38,496 bases of DNA from Legionella bozemanae (GTDB taxonomy: Bacteria > Pseudomonadota > Gammaproteobacteria > Legionellales > Legionellaceae): positions 1-38,496 of the forward strand of contig NZ_LBAW01000028.1 in assembly GCF_001648595.1 (NCBI RefSeq), given 5' to 3'. Numbering within the stretch: position 1 is the first letter of the stretch; the number at the start of each line of letters is the position of its first letter. Shown here piece by piece: positions 17,532 to 26,193 of the stretch. The notes under the pieces were generated by a model. The model was not told the origin of the DNA. It was given only the letters and a program-made list of their open reading frames with translations, and searched no databases. The position numbers and the translations under genes are program-made.

Positions 17532-18686
17532 TTAATTCCTTTGATTGGTACTTGAAGCGAGTTGGTCTGGCTCTTCTTCAAAAATATTCTGCTTAAAGGG
17601 ACTCAATTTTTTAACAAAAAAACCTACAATATTTCTTCCAACCCAATTTTCACTATCGTCAAAACGTTTCAGTTCAATTGTTTTTTGCCCTGTACAAAGG
17701 AGAATTTTCTCAATATATCGAAAACAATCATTCTCACCCGCTTTCATTTTGGTCAAAATATACTGCAAACTACACGTCTGTGTCTCTTGTAATAGTTGGT
17801 GAAAAGCCATCATTTCTACAATTTTTTCACCTGTTACAATTCGTTCCTCTTTTTGCGTAAATTTTCGCCTCAGATCCGATTTGCCTAAGGAAAACTCAAT
17901 CAACTCGGGTTCTTGTTGATTGGTTAACGAAAGGACAATACACGCATGATGCCCTAAATAACCTTCAAGTTGTTCGCTTACAAATTGTGCGCGCAATGTT
18001 ACTATTTGAAATTTCTTATCTTCATCTAAAAATTCTTTGTAAGCTTTTTCATCATTGTTAAAACACTCTTTTAAAAGTCGGGTTTTCACTTTGTCCTTAT
18101 AATACGATAACGGTTTTATTTTCTGTTCTTGCATCTCTTGCAAACAGTGTTCGAGTTGATTTAGACAAAATTTTAATTGTCGTGTTAGTTCATTTTTAAA
18201 TATTTTTTTTGGCGCTCTAAATCCTATGGCCGCACCAAAGGCAAACCCGGTGATTGCTCCATCCTTCAAATAGCTTAGTGGATTACCTAATTCCCAAACA
18301 CTTCTTCCTAATCCTACAACGGAACCAGTTATCCCTCCTAAAACTCCGCCCAAAATTGCTAATAATGTTGCGCCAAGGTTAATTAGTACATCCCTCACTG
18401 CAATAGTCGTAGTATTCGCCTTAGAAAACTCACAAAGCTTTTGGTAAGACTGATAAATATCTTTAAGAACTGTGGAAGAGAACGTTGTATTTTCGGATAG
18501 CAGAAAATGAGTTAATTTATTACTCAATTTATTTAATTCATTTAAAAAATCCCGATACTCAGCAGCATCTGCATTTCTAATCGAATGAAGGGCCAACAAC
18601 AAATAATACTTTATTTCACTAGTAGGTATTTTATTAATTGTAATAAGACAACCTTGTATCTCTTGTGCATTAAAACACTGTGGCAT
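17532..18686 (-). CDS. Hypothetical protein with glycine-rich membrane hairpin, effector-like
   Basis: A 384-aa protein of no family I can name. Residues 1-110 are helical. Residues about 118-170 form a glycine-rich hydrophobic hairpin (LLAILGGVLGGITGSVVGLG, then GAITGFAFGAAIGF), able to insert in membranes. A long helical region (QLKFCLNQLEHCLQEMQEQK) and an alpha/beta C-terminal part follow. The last 20 residues are polar with an acidic patch (FEEEPDQLASSTNQ), a composition seen in Dot/Icm translocation signals (E-block). There is no N-terminal signal peptide. AAGGAA precedes the ATG at a good distance. An effector role is plausible but only inferred. Confidence 0.6.
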   Translation of the reverse strand: MPQCFNAQEIQGCLITINKIPTSEIKYYLLLALHSIRNADAAEYRDFLNELNKLSNKLTHFLLSENTTFSSTVLKDIYQSYQKLCEFSKANTTTIAVRDVLINLGATLLAILGGVLGGITGSVVGLGRSVWELGNPLSYLKDGAITGFAFGAAIGFRAPKKIFKNELTRQLKFCLNQLEHCLQEMQEQKIKPLSYYKDKVKTRLLKECFNNDEKAYKEFLDEDKKFQIVTLRAQFVSEQLEGYLGHHACIVLSLTNQQEPELIEFSLGKSDLRRKFTQKEERIVTGEKIVEMMAFHQLLQETQTCSLQYILTKMKAGENDCFRYIEKILLCTGQKTIELKRFDDSENWVGRNIVGFFVKKLSPFKQNIFEEEPDQLASSTNQRN

Positions 18687-19139
18687 AACCTATTTCCTTC
18701 TCTGAATGTTAATTGATCAAATGAACTTCTTTTTATTAATATAATCTGAAAAGGCAATTCCTTTTGGTTTATTCTGCTCTATCCTATTGATTTAAAATAG
18801 GTTCTACTCTTTTAAATTTGCGGATCTGCTAAGGATATTTCTAATATTTTTTGCTATGAATTCAATCATTACATCTACACATCCAGTCCAGCTATAAATA
18901 CAAAATAAACAAAAACCAATCACTTTTTTTAAGATGCTCCTATACTTAAATATGATTATATTTTTATCAAATGATATTTCAAAGAGGATGCAACAATGAT
19001 TCGGATTAGCCTTAAAGGAAATAATGTGCAATTTATTTTATCTGATAATCCTAAAGAAAAATTTATTGAGGCTAAATAACAACAACTCTAATATTGCTGG
19101 GACAAAATAACCTAACTTTACTATGGATCAGTAAGACAG

Positions 19140-19167
19140 GTTGGGCCATTTTGACCCAACTTTGTTT
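19140..19167. repeat. Inverted-repeat element, also present near 20611
   Basis: GTTGGG (19140-19145) can pair with CCCAAC (about 19155-19160), followed by TTTGTTT, so it can form a terminator-like hairpin. The 13-mer ATTTTGACCCAAC recurs in reverse complement at about 20611-20623, so related copies lie on both sides of the 19227-20527 genes in opposite orientation. Confidence 0.4.
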
Positions 19168-19226
19168 ACATATTAAAGGAACTATGGCGTTGCGCTGCAG
19201 CAAGATTCATAGGGAACTCGTTTTAT

Positions 19227-19379
19227 TCACCTACCTATGAGTATAAAAATTGCAGCTACCAAAGCAACTACAGCAGTGATGGTGCTGGGAATTGCAACTC
19301 CAGGCGCCAAAGTACCAAGAGCTACTAGAATCAGGTAAACAGCGAGAAGAATAAAACCTATATTTTTAGTGAATCGCAT
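19227..19379 (-). CDS. Small membrane protein (50 aa)
   Basis: A 50-codon gene with two hydrophobic segments: NIGFILLAVYLILVALGTL and, after a Pro-Gly turn (APGVAIPS), ITAVVALVAAIFILIGR. It begins MRFTK, with GGGA seven bases upstream of the ATG at 19379. The positively charged N-terminus and final Arg suggest both ends face the cytosol. Small two-helix proteins of this kind are widespread in gammaproteobacteria and are of unknown function. The 540-base interval 18687-19226 upstream on the map holds no other gene I can support. Confidence 0.7.
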   Translation of the reverse strand: MRFTKNIGFILLAVYLILVALGTLAPGVAIPSTITAVVALVAAIFILIGR

Positions 19380-19558
19380 AGTTTAATCCCTTATTAATTA
19401 TGTCCTGAACAAGAATGAATTTCTGATTATTCAGTATTCACTCTAGATGTAATATACAATAGCGTCAATGTAAAGACTATTTTGCTAGCACGGATGGTAA
19501 TTAAATTCGCCTTGAAGCGATAAAGTTGTTTGAGCTCTATTATGCTTATAAGCTTAAC

Positions 19559-20527
19559 CTACTGATCAACCAAGCCTAATGCCTTTTCTATAGTGGGACG
19601 AATAGACAATAAACTATAATGACCTTTCTCCTCATCTTGTGCGACGGGAACTAATTGTCCGTTCATCACAAAAGCCCATATTTTCCTGGATTCTGGATAT
19701 TTGGGACCATGATGTACCCAATTTTTTCCATCACCACGACCATGATCTGTAGTGACGATGACCAGGGTTTGCTTATCTATTCCCTTAGTTTGTAAATAAG
19801 TCAAAATTTTATCTAACACGTCATCGTAATAGGCCAATGCCTTATGATAGCCCTCTAGATCATTTGCATGTGCGGTTCCATCGGAGTTATCCAATGATAT
19901 CCATAAGAAAAGAGGTTCATAGGTAACAAAATAATGCCATGCTTGCGCAAAAGTGTATCGATCATAACGATCCTTGCCGTCAGGATGGTCATCACGTTGT
20001 TTTTGATTCAACTCGTTCATCACGTCATCAGGCTTTAAACTATCGGGATCATAGACTAATTCATTTCCATTATTACTGAACGTTGTCCCCGGAACGTGCT
20101 CCACAGCATAGCCAATCTCAGGCCAAGAGGAAAAAGTTGCCACTTTCTTTTTAGATAGATGCAATTTGTGAATAATTGCTTCCGGCAATGTTTCAACTTT
20201 AATTCTGCCGCACTCATTACCTGTACATGGTTGTACCGCCCCTGCCATTTGACTTTGATAAGAAGGAAGGCTGATTGGCACTGAAGCAGTATACATAGGA
20301 GTATTGCTCGCAGGATCTCCGTAAAAAATAAATTTACTGGCGTGCTTTTGCCAAAATTTTGGAAAATATTGGTGAGTTTGATAAACATCTTGCCAACGGA
20401 CACCATCCAAAGTGATATAAATTACCTGCTTGATATTCGCTGAGGTAGGAGGTACTCCTGCGACAGCAAATACCGTGGTGCAATACAAGAATTTTAAAAT
20501 TGCTATAACCAATAGTCGAATGGACAT
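19559..20527 (-). CDS. Secreted alkaline phosphatase superfamily protein (NPP/sulfatase-like)
   Basis: A 322-aa secreted metalloenzyme of the alkaline phosphatase superfamily. The start is the ATG at 20527, preceded by GGAG at six bases; the frame opens seven codons earlier without support. The signal peptide is IRLLVIAILKFLYCTTVFAVAG. The first metal ligand is in YITLDGVRWQDV. The likely nucleophile is Ser in SVPISLPSYQSQMAG, where nucleotide pyrophosphatases have Thr or Ser. Later ligands are VIVTTDHGRGDGKNWVHHG, with Asp-His and a second His. The C-terminus contains SIRPTIEKALGL, typical of the family. Substrate (phosphodiester, phosphomonoester or sulfate ester) is not determined. Confidence 0.82.
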   Translation of the reverse strand: MSIRLLVIAILKFLYCTTVFAVAGVPPTSANIKQVIYITLDGVRWQDVYQTHQYFPKFWQKHASKFIFYGDPASNTPMYTASVPISLPSYQSQMAGAVQPCTGNECGRIKVETLPEAIIHKLHLSKKKVATFSSWPEIGYAVEHVPGTTFSNNGNELVYDPDSLKPDDVMNELNQKQRDDHPDGKDRYDRYTFAQAWHYFVTYEPLFLWISLDNSDGTAHANDLEGYHKALAYYDDVLDKILTYLQTKGIDKQTLVIVTTDHGRGDGKNWVHHGPKYPESRKIWAFVMNGQLVPVAQDEEKGHYSLLSIRPTIEKALGLVDQ

Positions 20528-20875
20528 AAAAAACTCCGAAAATTGCAAAGAGGGAAAAGTAGTTGGGTCTTTAAACCCACCAATCTATGGCAAATTTAGA
20601 TTTGTGTTGGGTCAAAATACCCCGCCTTAAAGTTGTGGTATCCATCAATTTAATCCTGATATATCGTTACTTTTTTTACTATTTCTTTGCCAATCATAAA
20701 CTTTATTAACAAAAATGTAACTTATTCGTATCACACTTATCACTTAGAAACTTTGAATTAGTGCCTAGAGGAACCTGTTTGCAAGCAAACAAGCTTGCTT
20801 ATTAATCGATTGTGACACATAAAAGCCATTAGATTCTTCTATACTGTATACTAAATTTATTATTTTGAGAGTCCC
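20528..20875. other. Intergenic region
   Basis: A 348-base divergent interval. It includes the element GTTGGGTCAAAAT near 20611 and TATACT boxes at 20840-20852 ahead of the LRR-protease gene. No -35 box is convincing, and no gene is seen. Confidence 0.4.
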
Positions 20876-23665
20876 ATGTTTGCTGCGCAAATATTGCTTT
20901 TTGATTCGCTCATACGGCATTATTATTCTTCCTATTTTTATGAGGCTCCAATAGCACAAAGTTTGCAAAAGACGAGCTCTGTACTTGATTTATCTTCTCT
21001 TAAAAAAGATTTTCGTATATGGCAATGGGCGATACAAACGTTAGCTGATAATTCCCAGCTAGAATCTCTATGTTGTCAAAAATTACCTAAAAATCAAGCA
21101 ACTACTGAGTTTATAAAACTATTAGCTACCGCTTTATCTAAAAATACGCATTTAAAAACTTTGGTTTTAAGACATAATCCTATTGGAAATACAGAAGTCG
21201 CTTTTATTGCGGAAATGTTAAAATCCAATTTGACATTAAAGGGAATTGATTTAAGTTATACTGAGATTGATCCTTTGGGAATCGATAAAATTGTACTCGC
21301 CCTAAAAGAAAATAAAGGTCTAAAAATATTAAAACTAGCTGGTTCTGATCTTGGGCGATCTACAAATTATTTCTTCCAAACATTAAGCACCCACGAATCC
21401 CTTCAAGAACTTGACTTAAGCAATAGCTATTTACAATTTGATTCAGGTTTATCGCAGCTCTTAAATGAGAGTGAATCTTTAAAAAAATTAAATCTGAGCA
21501 TGAACTCTTTCGGCACTTACGATTTAGATTACTTAACCGATGGCTTAAGAAAAAATAAAAATTTAGTCCATTTAAATTTAGCCTCCTGTGCATTAGATGC
21601 CTCTACTGCTGGGAGATTAAAGAATTTAGCTGAAGTTTTAAGTATCCATCCCTCCTTAACCTATTTGGATTTATCCTCAAATGGGCTTGACCCAGAAAAA
21701 TATCCGCTCGCTACCGAAATAATTAAGAACAGTTCTTCTATTCAATCTTTAAATCTAACCGCTAATAACATTGGTGACGAAGGACTTAGGAATTTAGCAA
21801 CTGGAATTCAAAGCAACAACTCACTAACTACTTTAGTTTTACAAAGAAATCATGTAAGTAATGAGGGATTAAAACATTTGAGTGAAGCACTTCAACAAAA
21901 TAATACACTGGTTCATCTTGATTTGCTCGAAAACGATTTTAATTCAGTCCAGGATTTATGTGACCATTTGCAAAATAATATCAGCATTACTTCAATTGAT
22001 TTTGACCGAGGAAGGATTTCAGATAACAGCTTGATAGAATTAGAGAAATTATTAAAAAGAAATCAACGAATAAAAAGTTCCTATCTTATTTTATTAAATG
22101 AAGCGCAAGCCAAAAATGATCTCCATGCAATGCTTAGAGTTCTTAAAGAAATGAAACATGAATTTCATAAAAAAGATGAAAACGTATGGGATCCTGCCCA
22201 ACTTGAAACGATTTATAACTCATCAATAGAACTGATTAAATCCAAATTAAAAGAAGAGTTAACCAAAGATACAAATCCAGAACAAAATTTATTATATTTT
22301 ATAGACATTTATATTAAGGCAACTCCCCTTTTGAATGAACTGAAGCCAGAACTATTATCCGCGGTACTCCATTACAAAAATACCGCATCCCTTCAAGAAA
22401 ACGAAATGGAACTATTCAATAAATTGGGAGACTTTCTTGAGCAAAATAGGGAAGAGTATGAATCAATAAATGCAGAAAGTATGGAATCTTTTAAAAATGT
22501 TTTGGATTTTTTAGCCCAAAAAATTGTTTCCACTTATGATGCAAAAGAAATGGAGAGTAATCCTACGCCGCCATCTGCTGCATCAGTAAAAAAATATTAT
22601 AATCAGGATGATTTTATTGCAAAACTTCGAGAAGATAGTAATTATCGAGCACTGAATAGAGCGCGACTAAGATTTTCAGGTCTTTGTGAGTTAATTTGTA
22701 ATTATATTATCAAAGAAGATCTAATGGGCTTGTCTTCTCAGAGTGAATCCTTAGATGGCAGTGATTTTAACAGAATCTTACCTTCCAATTTAAATGACAT
22801 TCATTTATTGGCAGGAGTATATCAATTAAACACTGACTGGGTATTAGGTAGCCACATTTTAGATACCAGCAGTCACTTTGAAAAACTAAAAGCCTACTTG
22901 CTAAATATATATCCTTACTCCCTCTTTTCTTCTGCGGATGTAAGTAATGATGGAAAACAGCTGGCCCCCCACTTATTCACCAAAAAATTAGACAAGCTTG
23001 AGCCTGGTACTTATATAAAATTCATGGCTTTTAGTAAATCATTTGGAAAAATGGAGGGGCACTCCATGTTAATCAAAAAAAATCACAATAATACCTATTC
23101 ATTTTTTGATCCCAATAAAGGGGAACAACTGGAACTCTCTTCTTTGGAACTTTGCACTAAATTAAACAAATCATTGAAGTTATATGATGCAACACATATG
23201 GCTTTTCTGGATGGTCTAAAATACATAAAAAGCTTAAGTCAACCCGCCTCTAATGAGCGCAACGCTTCTTTATCAAGAATGCATCTTAGTGTGATGAAAA
23301 TTGACCCTCTGGATAGGCGCGCAAATATAAATGCAGTGTACAATTTATTATCTGATTCATTATTTAGAAATGAAGACAATACTTCTCCTCGCTATATTAA
23401 TGAGTTAAGGAATATTCTTAGCCAAATAGATTATAATAACGAATCAAATATTGTAAAAAGCATCATTGAAATTAAGAAAATTTCTAAAATGGAACCTTCT
23501 CCGGATGAAAATACGCAGGTTCATTCATTAAGAGCTGTATTTAATAGTCCTACGTCAACTACCTTTGCCAGTATCCGTGCTAATTTATATAAAGATCCGC
23601 AAATACATAAAATTATGGAGGACCCCGACTCTCATGAGCCAATAACGGCACATAGTGGTTCTTAA
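20876..23665 (+). CDS. Leucine-rich-repeat protein with C-terminal C58 (YopT/AvrPphB)-like cysteine protease domain, putative effector
   Basis: A 929-aa protein with no signal peptide. Residues about 60-400 carry a dozen leucine-rich repeats of the ribonuclease-inhibitor type (for example NTLVHLDLLENDFNS and SIQSLNLTANNIGDEGLRNL). A helical linker follows to about 590. The C-terminal region shows a likely papain-like catalytic triad: Cys604 in FSGLCELICNYI, His729 in GHSMLI, and Asp745 in SFFDPNKGE. The spacing (125 and 16 residues) closely matches YopT (Cys139, His258, Asp274). C58 enzymes cleave host GTPases or kinases. The LRR part would choose the target. Secretion by Dot/Icm is inferred. 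The ATG has only a weak GAGAG before it. Confidence 0.75.
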   Translation: MFAAQILLFDSLIRHYYSSYFYEAPIAQSLQKTSSVLDLSSLKKDFRIWQWAIQTLADNSQLESLCCQKLPKNQATTEFIKLLATALSKNTHLKTLVLRHNPIGNTEVAFIAEMLKSNLTLKGIDLSYTEIDPLGIDKIVLALKENKGLKILKLAGSDLGRSTNYFFQTLSTHESLQELDLSNSYLQFDSGLSQLLNESESLKKLNLSMNSFGTYDLDYLTDGLRKNKNLVHLNLASCALDASTAGRLKNLAEVLSIHPSLTYLDLSSNGLDPEKYPLATEIIKNSSSIQSLNLTANNIGDEGLRNLATGIQSNNSLTTLVLQRNHVSNEGLKHLSEALQQNNTLVHLDLLENDFNSVQDLCDHLQNNISITSIDFDRGRISDNSLIELEKLLKRNQRIKSSYLILLNEAQAKNDLHAMLRVLKEMKHEFHKKDENVWDPAQLETIYNSSIELIKSKLKEELTKDTNPEQNLLYFIDIYIKATPLLNELKPELLSAVLHYKNTASLQENEMELFNKLGDFLEQNREEYESINAESMESFKNVLDFLAQKIVSTYDAKEMESNPTPPSAASVKKYYNQDDFIAKLREDSNYRALNRARLRFSGLCELICNYIIKEDLMGLSSQSESLDGSDFNRILPSNLNDIHLLAGVYQLNTDWVLGSHILDTSSHFEKLKAYLLNIYPYSLFSSADVSNDGKQLAPHLFTKKLDKLEPGTYIKFMAFSKSFGKMEGHSMLIKKNHNNTYSFFDPNKGEQLELSSLELCTKLNKSLKLYDATHMAFLDGLKYIKSLSQPASNERNASLSRMHLSVMKIDPLDRRANINAVYNLLSDSLFRNEDNTSPRYINELRNILSQIDYNNESNIVKSIIEIKKISKMEPSPDENTQVHSLRAVFNSPTSTTFASIRANLYKDPQIHKIMEDPDSHEPITAHSGS

Positions 23666-23683
23666 AGTCCGACTTGCGCTTGC

Positions 23684-24631
23684 TTATTCATTCACATCGA
23701 TTTTGACTTCAACACCGGGACTTATTAATTTGCTTAATTTTAACGCATCCCAATTCGTTAAACGAATACACCCATGACTTGTCGAACGTCCGATTGTTTC
23801 AGGGTTATCTGTACCATGAATACCTATACCTGATTTATTTAAACTTATCCAAACCACTCCCACTTGATTATTCGGTCCTGGGGGAATATTAAAAAAATAC
23901 TTACTTCTTTTTCCTTTATTGAGCATTTTTTCGTCATAGCGAAACCAGGGTAAAAAGGTGATTTTTACAATTTTCCATACACCTTTTGGTGCTGGAAGCT
24001 CGGTAGACCCTGGCGTTACGGGAAATACTGCCAAAAGAGCTTCGTTCTCATAAACTCTTAAAATACGTTGTTTGGTATTTATTTTTATCACACGTTTTGC
24101 GAATTCTGGTTTTTGCTTTGCAAACGATTTTGGTTTAATTTCTTCAATGACAAAGGGTTCAACATTGGGGACTTTTAGTATATCGCCAGCTTTTAAAGTA
24201 TTTATATTTTTTCCTGGATTAATTGTTTTTAATAAATGGGTATCACTATGAAAGCGTTCTGCTACAAATTCTCCATAACTGGCATAGGGAAGAAATTTTT
24301 TTTGGGATTGTTGCTTCGGCGTTTTAGGTACTTTTCCAATAAATTTTTTATCCGCTTCTTTAATTTTATATTCGGTATAAAGAGGATTAATGGTACTCAT
24401 AGGATATTTTAGGTTTGCCTTTTCCTCTTCAGAGGTTTTATCTAATAAAGAAAAAACAAAACGGGTAAACGGCCCATCAACCCCATCTATTTTTCCAGGA
24501 CTAAAATTGTTTTTATCCAGATAAACTTGTAGTTTTACCGTCTGATCTGAATAAAGAGAATCCGCTGCCGTTATAAACGACGAAAAAAATAAAATAGAAA
24601 ACCAAAATAAAAACACCATTCCTTTCTTCAT
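23684..24631 (-). CDS. L,D-transpeptidase (YkuD domain) with peptidoglycan-binding and LysM-like regions
   Basis: Periplasmic cell-wall enzyme making 3-3 cross-links or attaching proteins to peptidoglycan. From the ATG at 24631 it is about 315 aa and has the signal peptide MKKGMVFLFWFSILFFSSF; upstream starts at 24649 (ATG) and 24661 (TTG) are possible, and none has a clear ribosome binding site. A peptidoglycan-binding-like region lies at about 25-60 (LQVYLDKNNFSPGKIDGVDG). LysM-like sequence follows at about 130-165 (KTINPGKNINTLKAGDILKV). The YkuD domain includes IHGTDNPETIGRSTSHGCIR with the catalytic Cys (Cys288 in this numbering). The gene ends 19 bases from the LRR-protease gene, facing it. 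Confidence 0.9.
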   Translation of the reverse strand: MKKGMVFLFWFSILFFSSFITAADSLYSDQTVKLQVYLDKNNFSPGKIDGVDGPFTRFVFSLLDKTSEEEKANLKYPMSTINPLYTEYKIKEADKKFIGKVPKTPKQQSQKKFLPYASYGEFVAERFHSDTHLLKTINPGKNINTLKAGDILKVPNVEPFVIEEIKPKSFAKQKPEFAKRVIKINTKQRILRVYENEALLAVFPVTPGSTELPAPKGVWKIVKITFLPWFRYDEKMLNKGKRSKYFFNIPPGPNNQVGVVWISLNKSGIGIHGTDNPETIGRSTSHGCIRLTNWDALKLSKLISPGVEVKIDVNE

Positions 24632-24680
24632 AATAACAGTGTAGTCCATTTTTTCGGCCAATCTCGAACACTTGATTTTT

Positions 24681-24722
24681 AGCGTAGCCTAATGAAGCAT
24701 AGCGCAATCAAGGTTTATTTAT
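24681..24722. repeat. Dispersed REP-like repeat, copy A
   Basis: AGCGTAGCCTAATGAAGCAT then AGCGCAATCAAGGTTTATTT closely matches 35552-35593. The palindrome of copy B is degenerate here on the left arm. It lies upstream of the L,D-transpeptidase gene in the interval before the phosphodiesterase gene. Confidence 0.7.
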
Positions 24723-24790
24723 TTACGCCTCAAATCTTAGATAAATAAAATATTTACATAATGGCAAAGTTAATCATGAAATTGTGTCTC

Positions 24791-25774
24791 TTATAAACTT
24801 AACATGATGCCTTGTTCAGGTTTAATTAATTCTACGCCAATATCATTTTCCTGGGACAATTCGTTTATAACCTGCTTTCTTGAATCATCCTTAGAGTTTG
24901 AAAGGTCAGCTAATCTGGGTTTGATGTGAGTAACAACAACTGGTAATCCTCGTAGCGAGTTTCTTAAATCTAAAGGATCAACAATCGACGCCAATTGTCG
25001 CAACTCAAACATAAATAAGCTTGGTTTTAAATGACCAAATAATTTGTCATCTGGCTGTGAATTTAAAAATGAGCACTCTAGCATGATGGCATGGAGCCGC
25101 TTATTTCTTATGAGTGGTGCAATTTCTTTCCAAATATTTTGCATGTTTGTCGATTTTTCAATGCTATCAGCACCAGTATCACCAAAATACAAGAGATATT
25201 CAGTTTTATAACGTATTAAAAAAGCACTTGATGCCATTCCGCCATGACTCAAAGGGAACGTTTTTACGTGCAGATCAGTATTAGGAATATCAATCCACTG
25301 GAGTAATGGCATAGTTTGATAATGCTGATAATTCAAGTGTGGAATTTCTCCTTTATCCCCAAAATTCCCCCAAACAGACCAATTAAAAATATTTTTCTGC
25401 AATGCCTGCATTGTTTCTTCGCGCGCCATAATTGTTTGCTGCGCTCGCAATTCGGGTTGCGCCATCACAAGACCCATAAGATGATCAAGATGTGCGTGAG
25501 AAATAAGGTAAGCCGGAATATGTCTTTGCAGCAAATCTTCAATATTTTTACTACCCACGAATTGTCTATTGATGGCAACTTCAAGCCCATGCACCAAAGT
25601 ACCCCCATCAAGAGCCATATAATTTTCACTCTCAATAGTCTTTAATAAATAAGCTGATAAATTTCCATCTTTCAAACCACCATAGACTCCAAGAGGGATA
25701 ATTTCGAAGACAGGCGCACAATATACTACATGAGACAGCAAAAAAATAAACAATGTAATCAATAACTGACGCAT
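24791..25774 (-). CDS. Class II 3',5'-cyclic-nucleotide phosphodiesterase, secreted
   Basis: A 327-aa metallo-beta-lactamase-fold enzyme of the class II cAMP phosphodiesterase family (CpdP/PDE1 type), hydrolysing cyclic AMP or GMP to the 5' nucleotide. I place the start at the ATG at 25774, which has AAAGGAA six bases upstream and gives a signal peptide (MRQLLITLFIFLLSHVVYCA); the frame opens 32 codons earlier. The metal site is SHAHLDHLMGL. The family segment MLECSFLNSQPDD then LFGHLKPSLFMFEL is present, as are YFGDTGAD and VTHIKP. A periplasmic location would place it outside the cytosolic cAMP pool. The 419 bases upstream (25775-26193) show no other feature. Confidence 0.87.
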   Translation of the reverse strand: MRQLLITLFIFLLSHVVYCAPVFEIIPLGVYGGLKDGNLSAYLLKTIESENYMALDGGTLVHGLEVAINRQFVGSKNIEDLLQRHIPAYLISHAHLDHLMGLVMAQPELRAQQTIMAREETMQALQKNIFNWSVWGNFGDKGEIPHLNYQHYQTMPLLQWIDIPNTDLHVKTFPLSHGGMASSAFLIRYKTEYLLYFGDTGADSIEKSTNMQNIWKEIAPLIRNKRLHAIMLECSFLNSQPDDKLFGHLKPSLFMFELRQLASIVDPLDLRNSLRGLPVVVTHIKPRLADLSNSKDDSRKQVINELSQENDIGVELIKPEQGIMLSL

Positions 25775-26193
25775 GCGAATTTCCTTTAAATAATTTCGAG
25801 TAAATCCTAAATAATGGCGGTTTAAATCCTTCCAACCAATATAGCTTGGGAGATGATTAAGTAATGACATTTTCAGAAACCAACATTAGGCCATATCCTC
25901 CAATTAATATTAATTTCGAGCATAGATGATTAAAGGCTTGTATTGCAAGTAAACACACATGCACACATTTTTTAGCAAACTATAACATGCCAATGCTAAG
26001 AGTAAGTTGTGTATTTGCTTCTTGGGTGTAGGAATTTTAAATGGTATCCTTTCCTTCCTATATGCCCCTATTTTTAGAAACAATTTTGCGGCTGAACATC
26101 GTGAGATCTTGCATCGTTTTTAATGGCAAGCGGTAACGAGGCGGGGATTTTTTATTTACATGCAGGACCAAGAATCAAAGAGGAACTAACAAC

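Noticed and set aside
18804..19031. A 75-codon minus-strand ORF with Cys- and Phe-rich sequence.
   Set aside because: No ribosome binding site or family, and composition expected of AT-rich noncoding DNA.
18996..19079. A 27-codon ORF on the plus strand (MIRISLKGNNVQ) with AGAGGA upstream.
   Set aside because: Too short to judge without conservation data.
20765..20968. A 67-codon minus-strand ORF over the start of the LRR-protease gene.
   Set aside because: Overlaps a well-supported gene and has no recognisable content.
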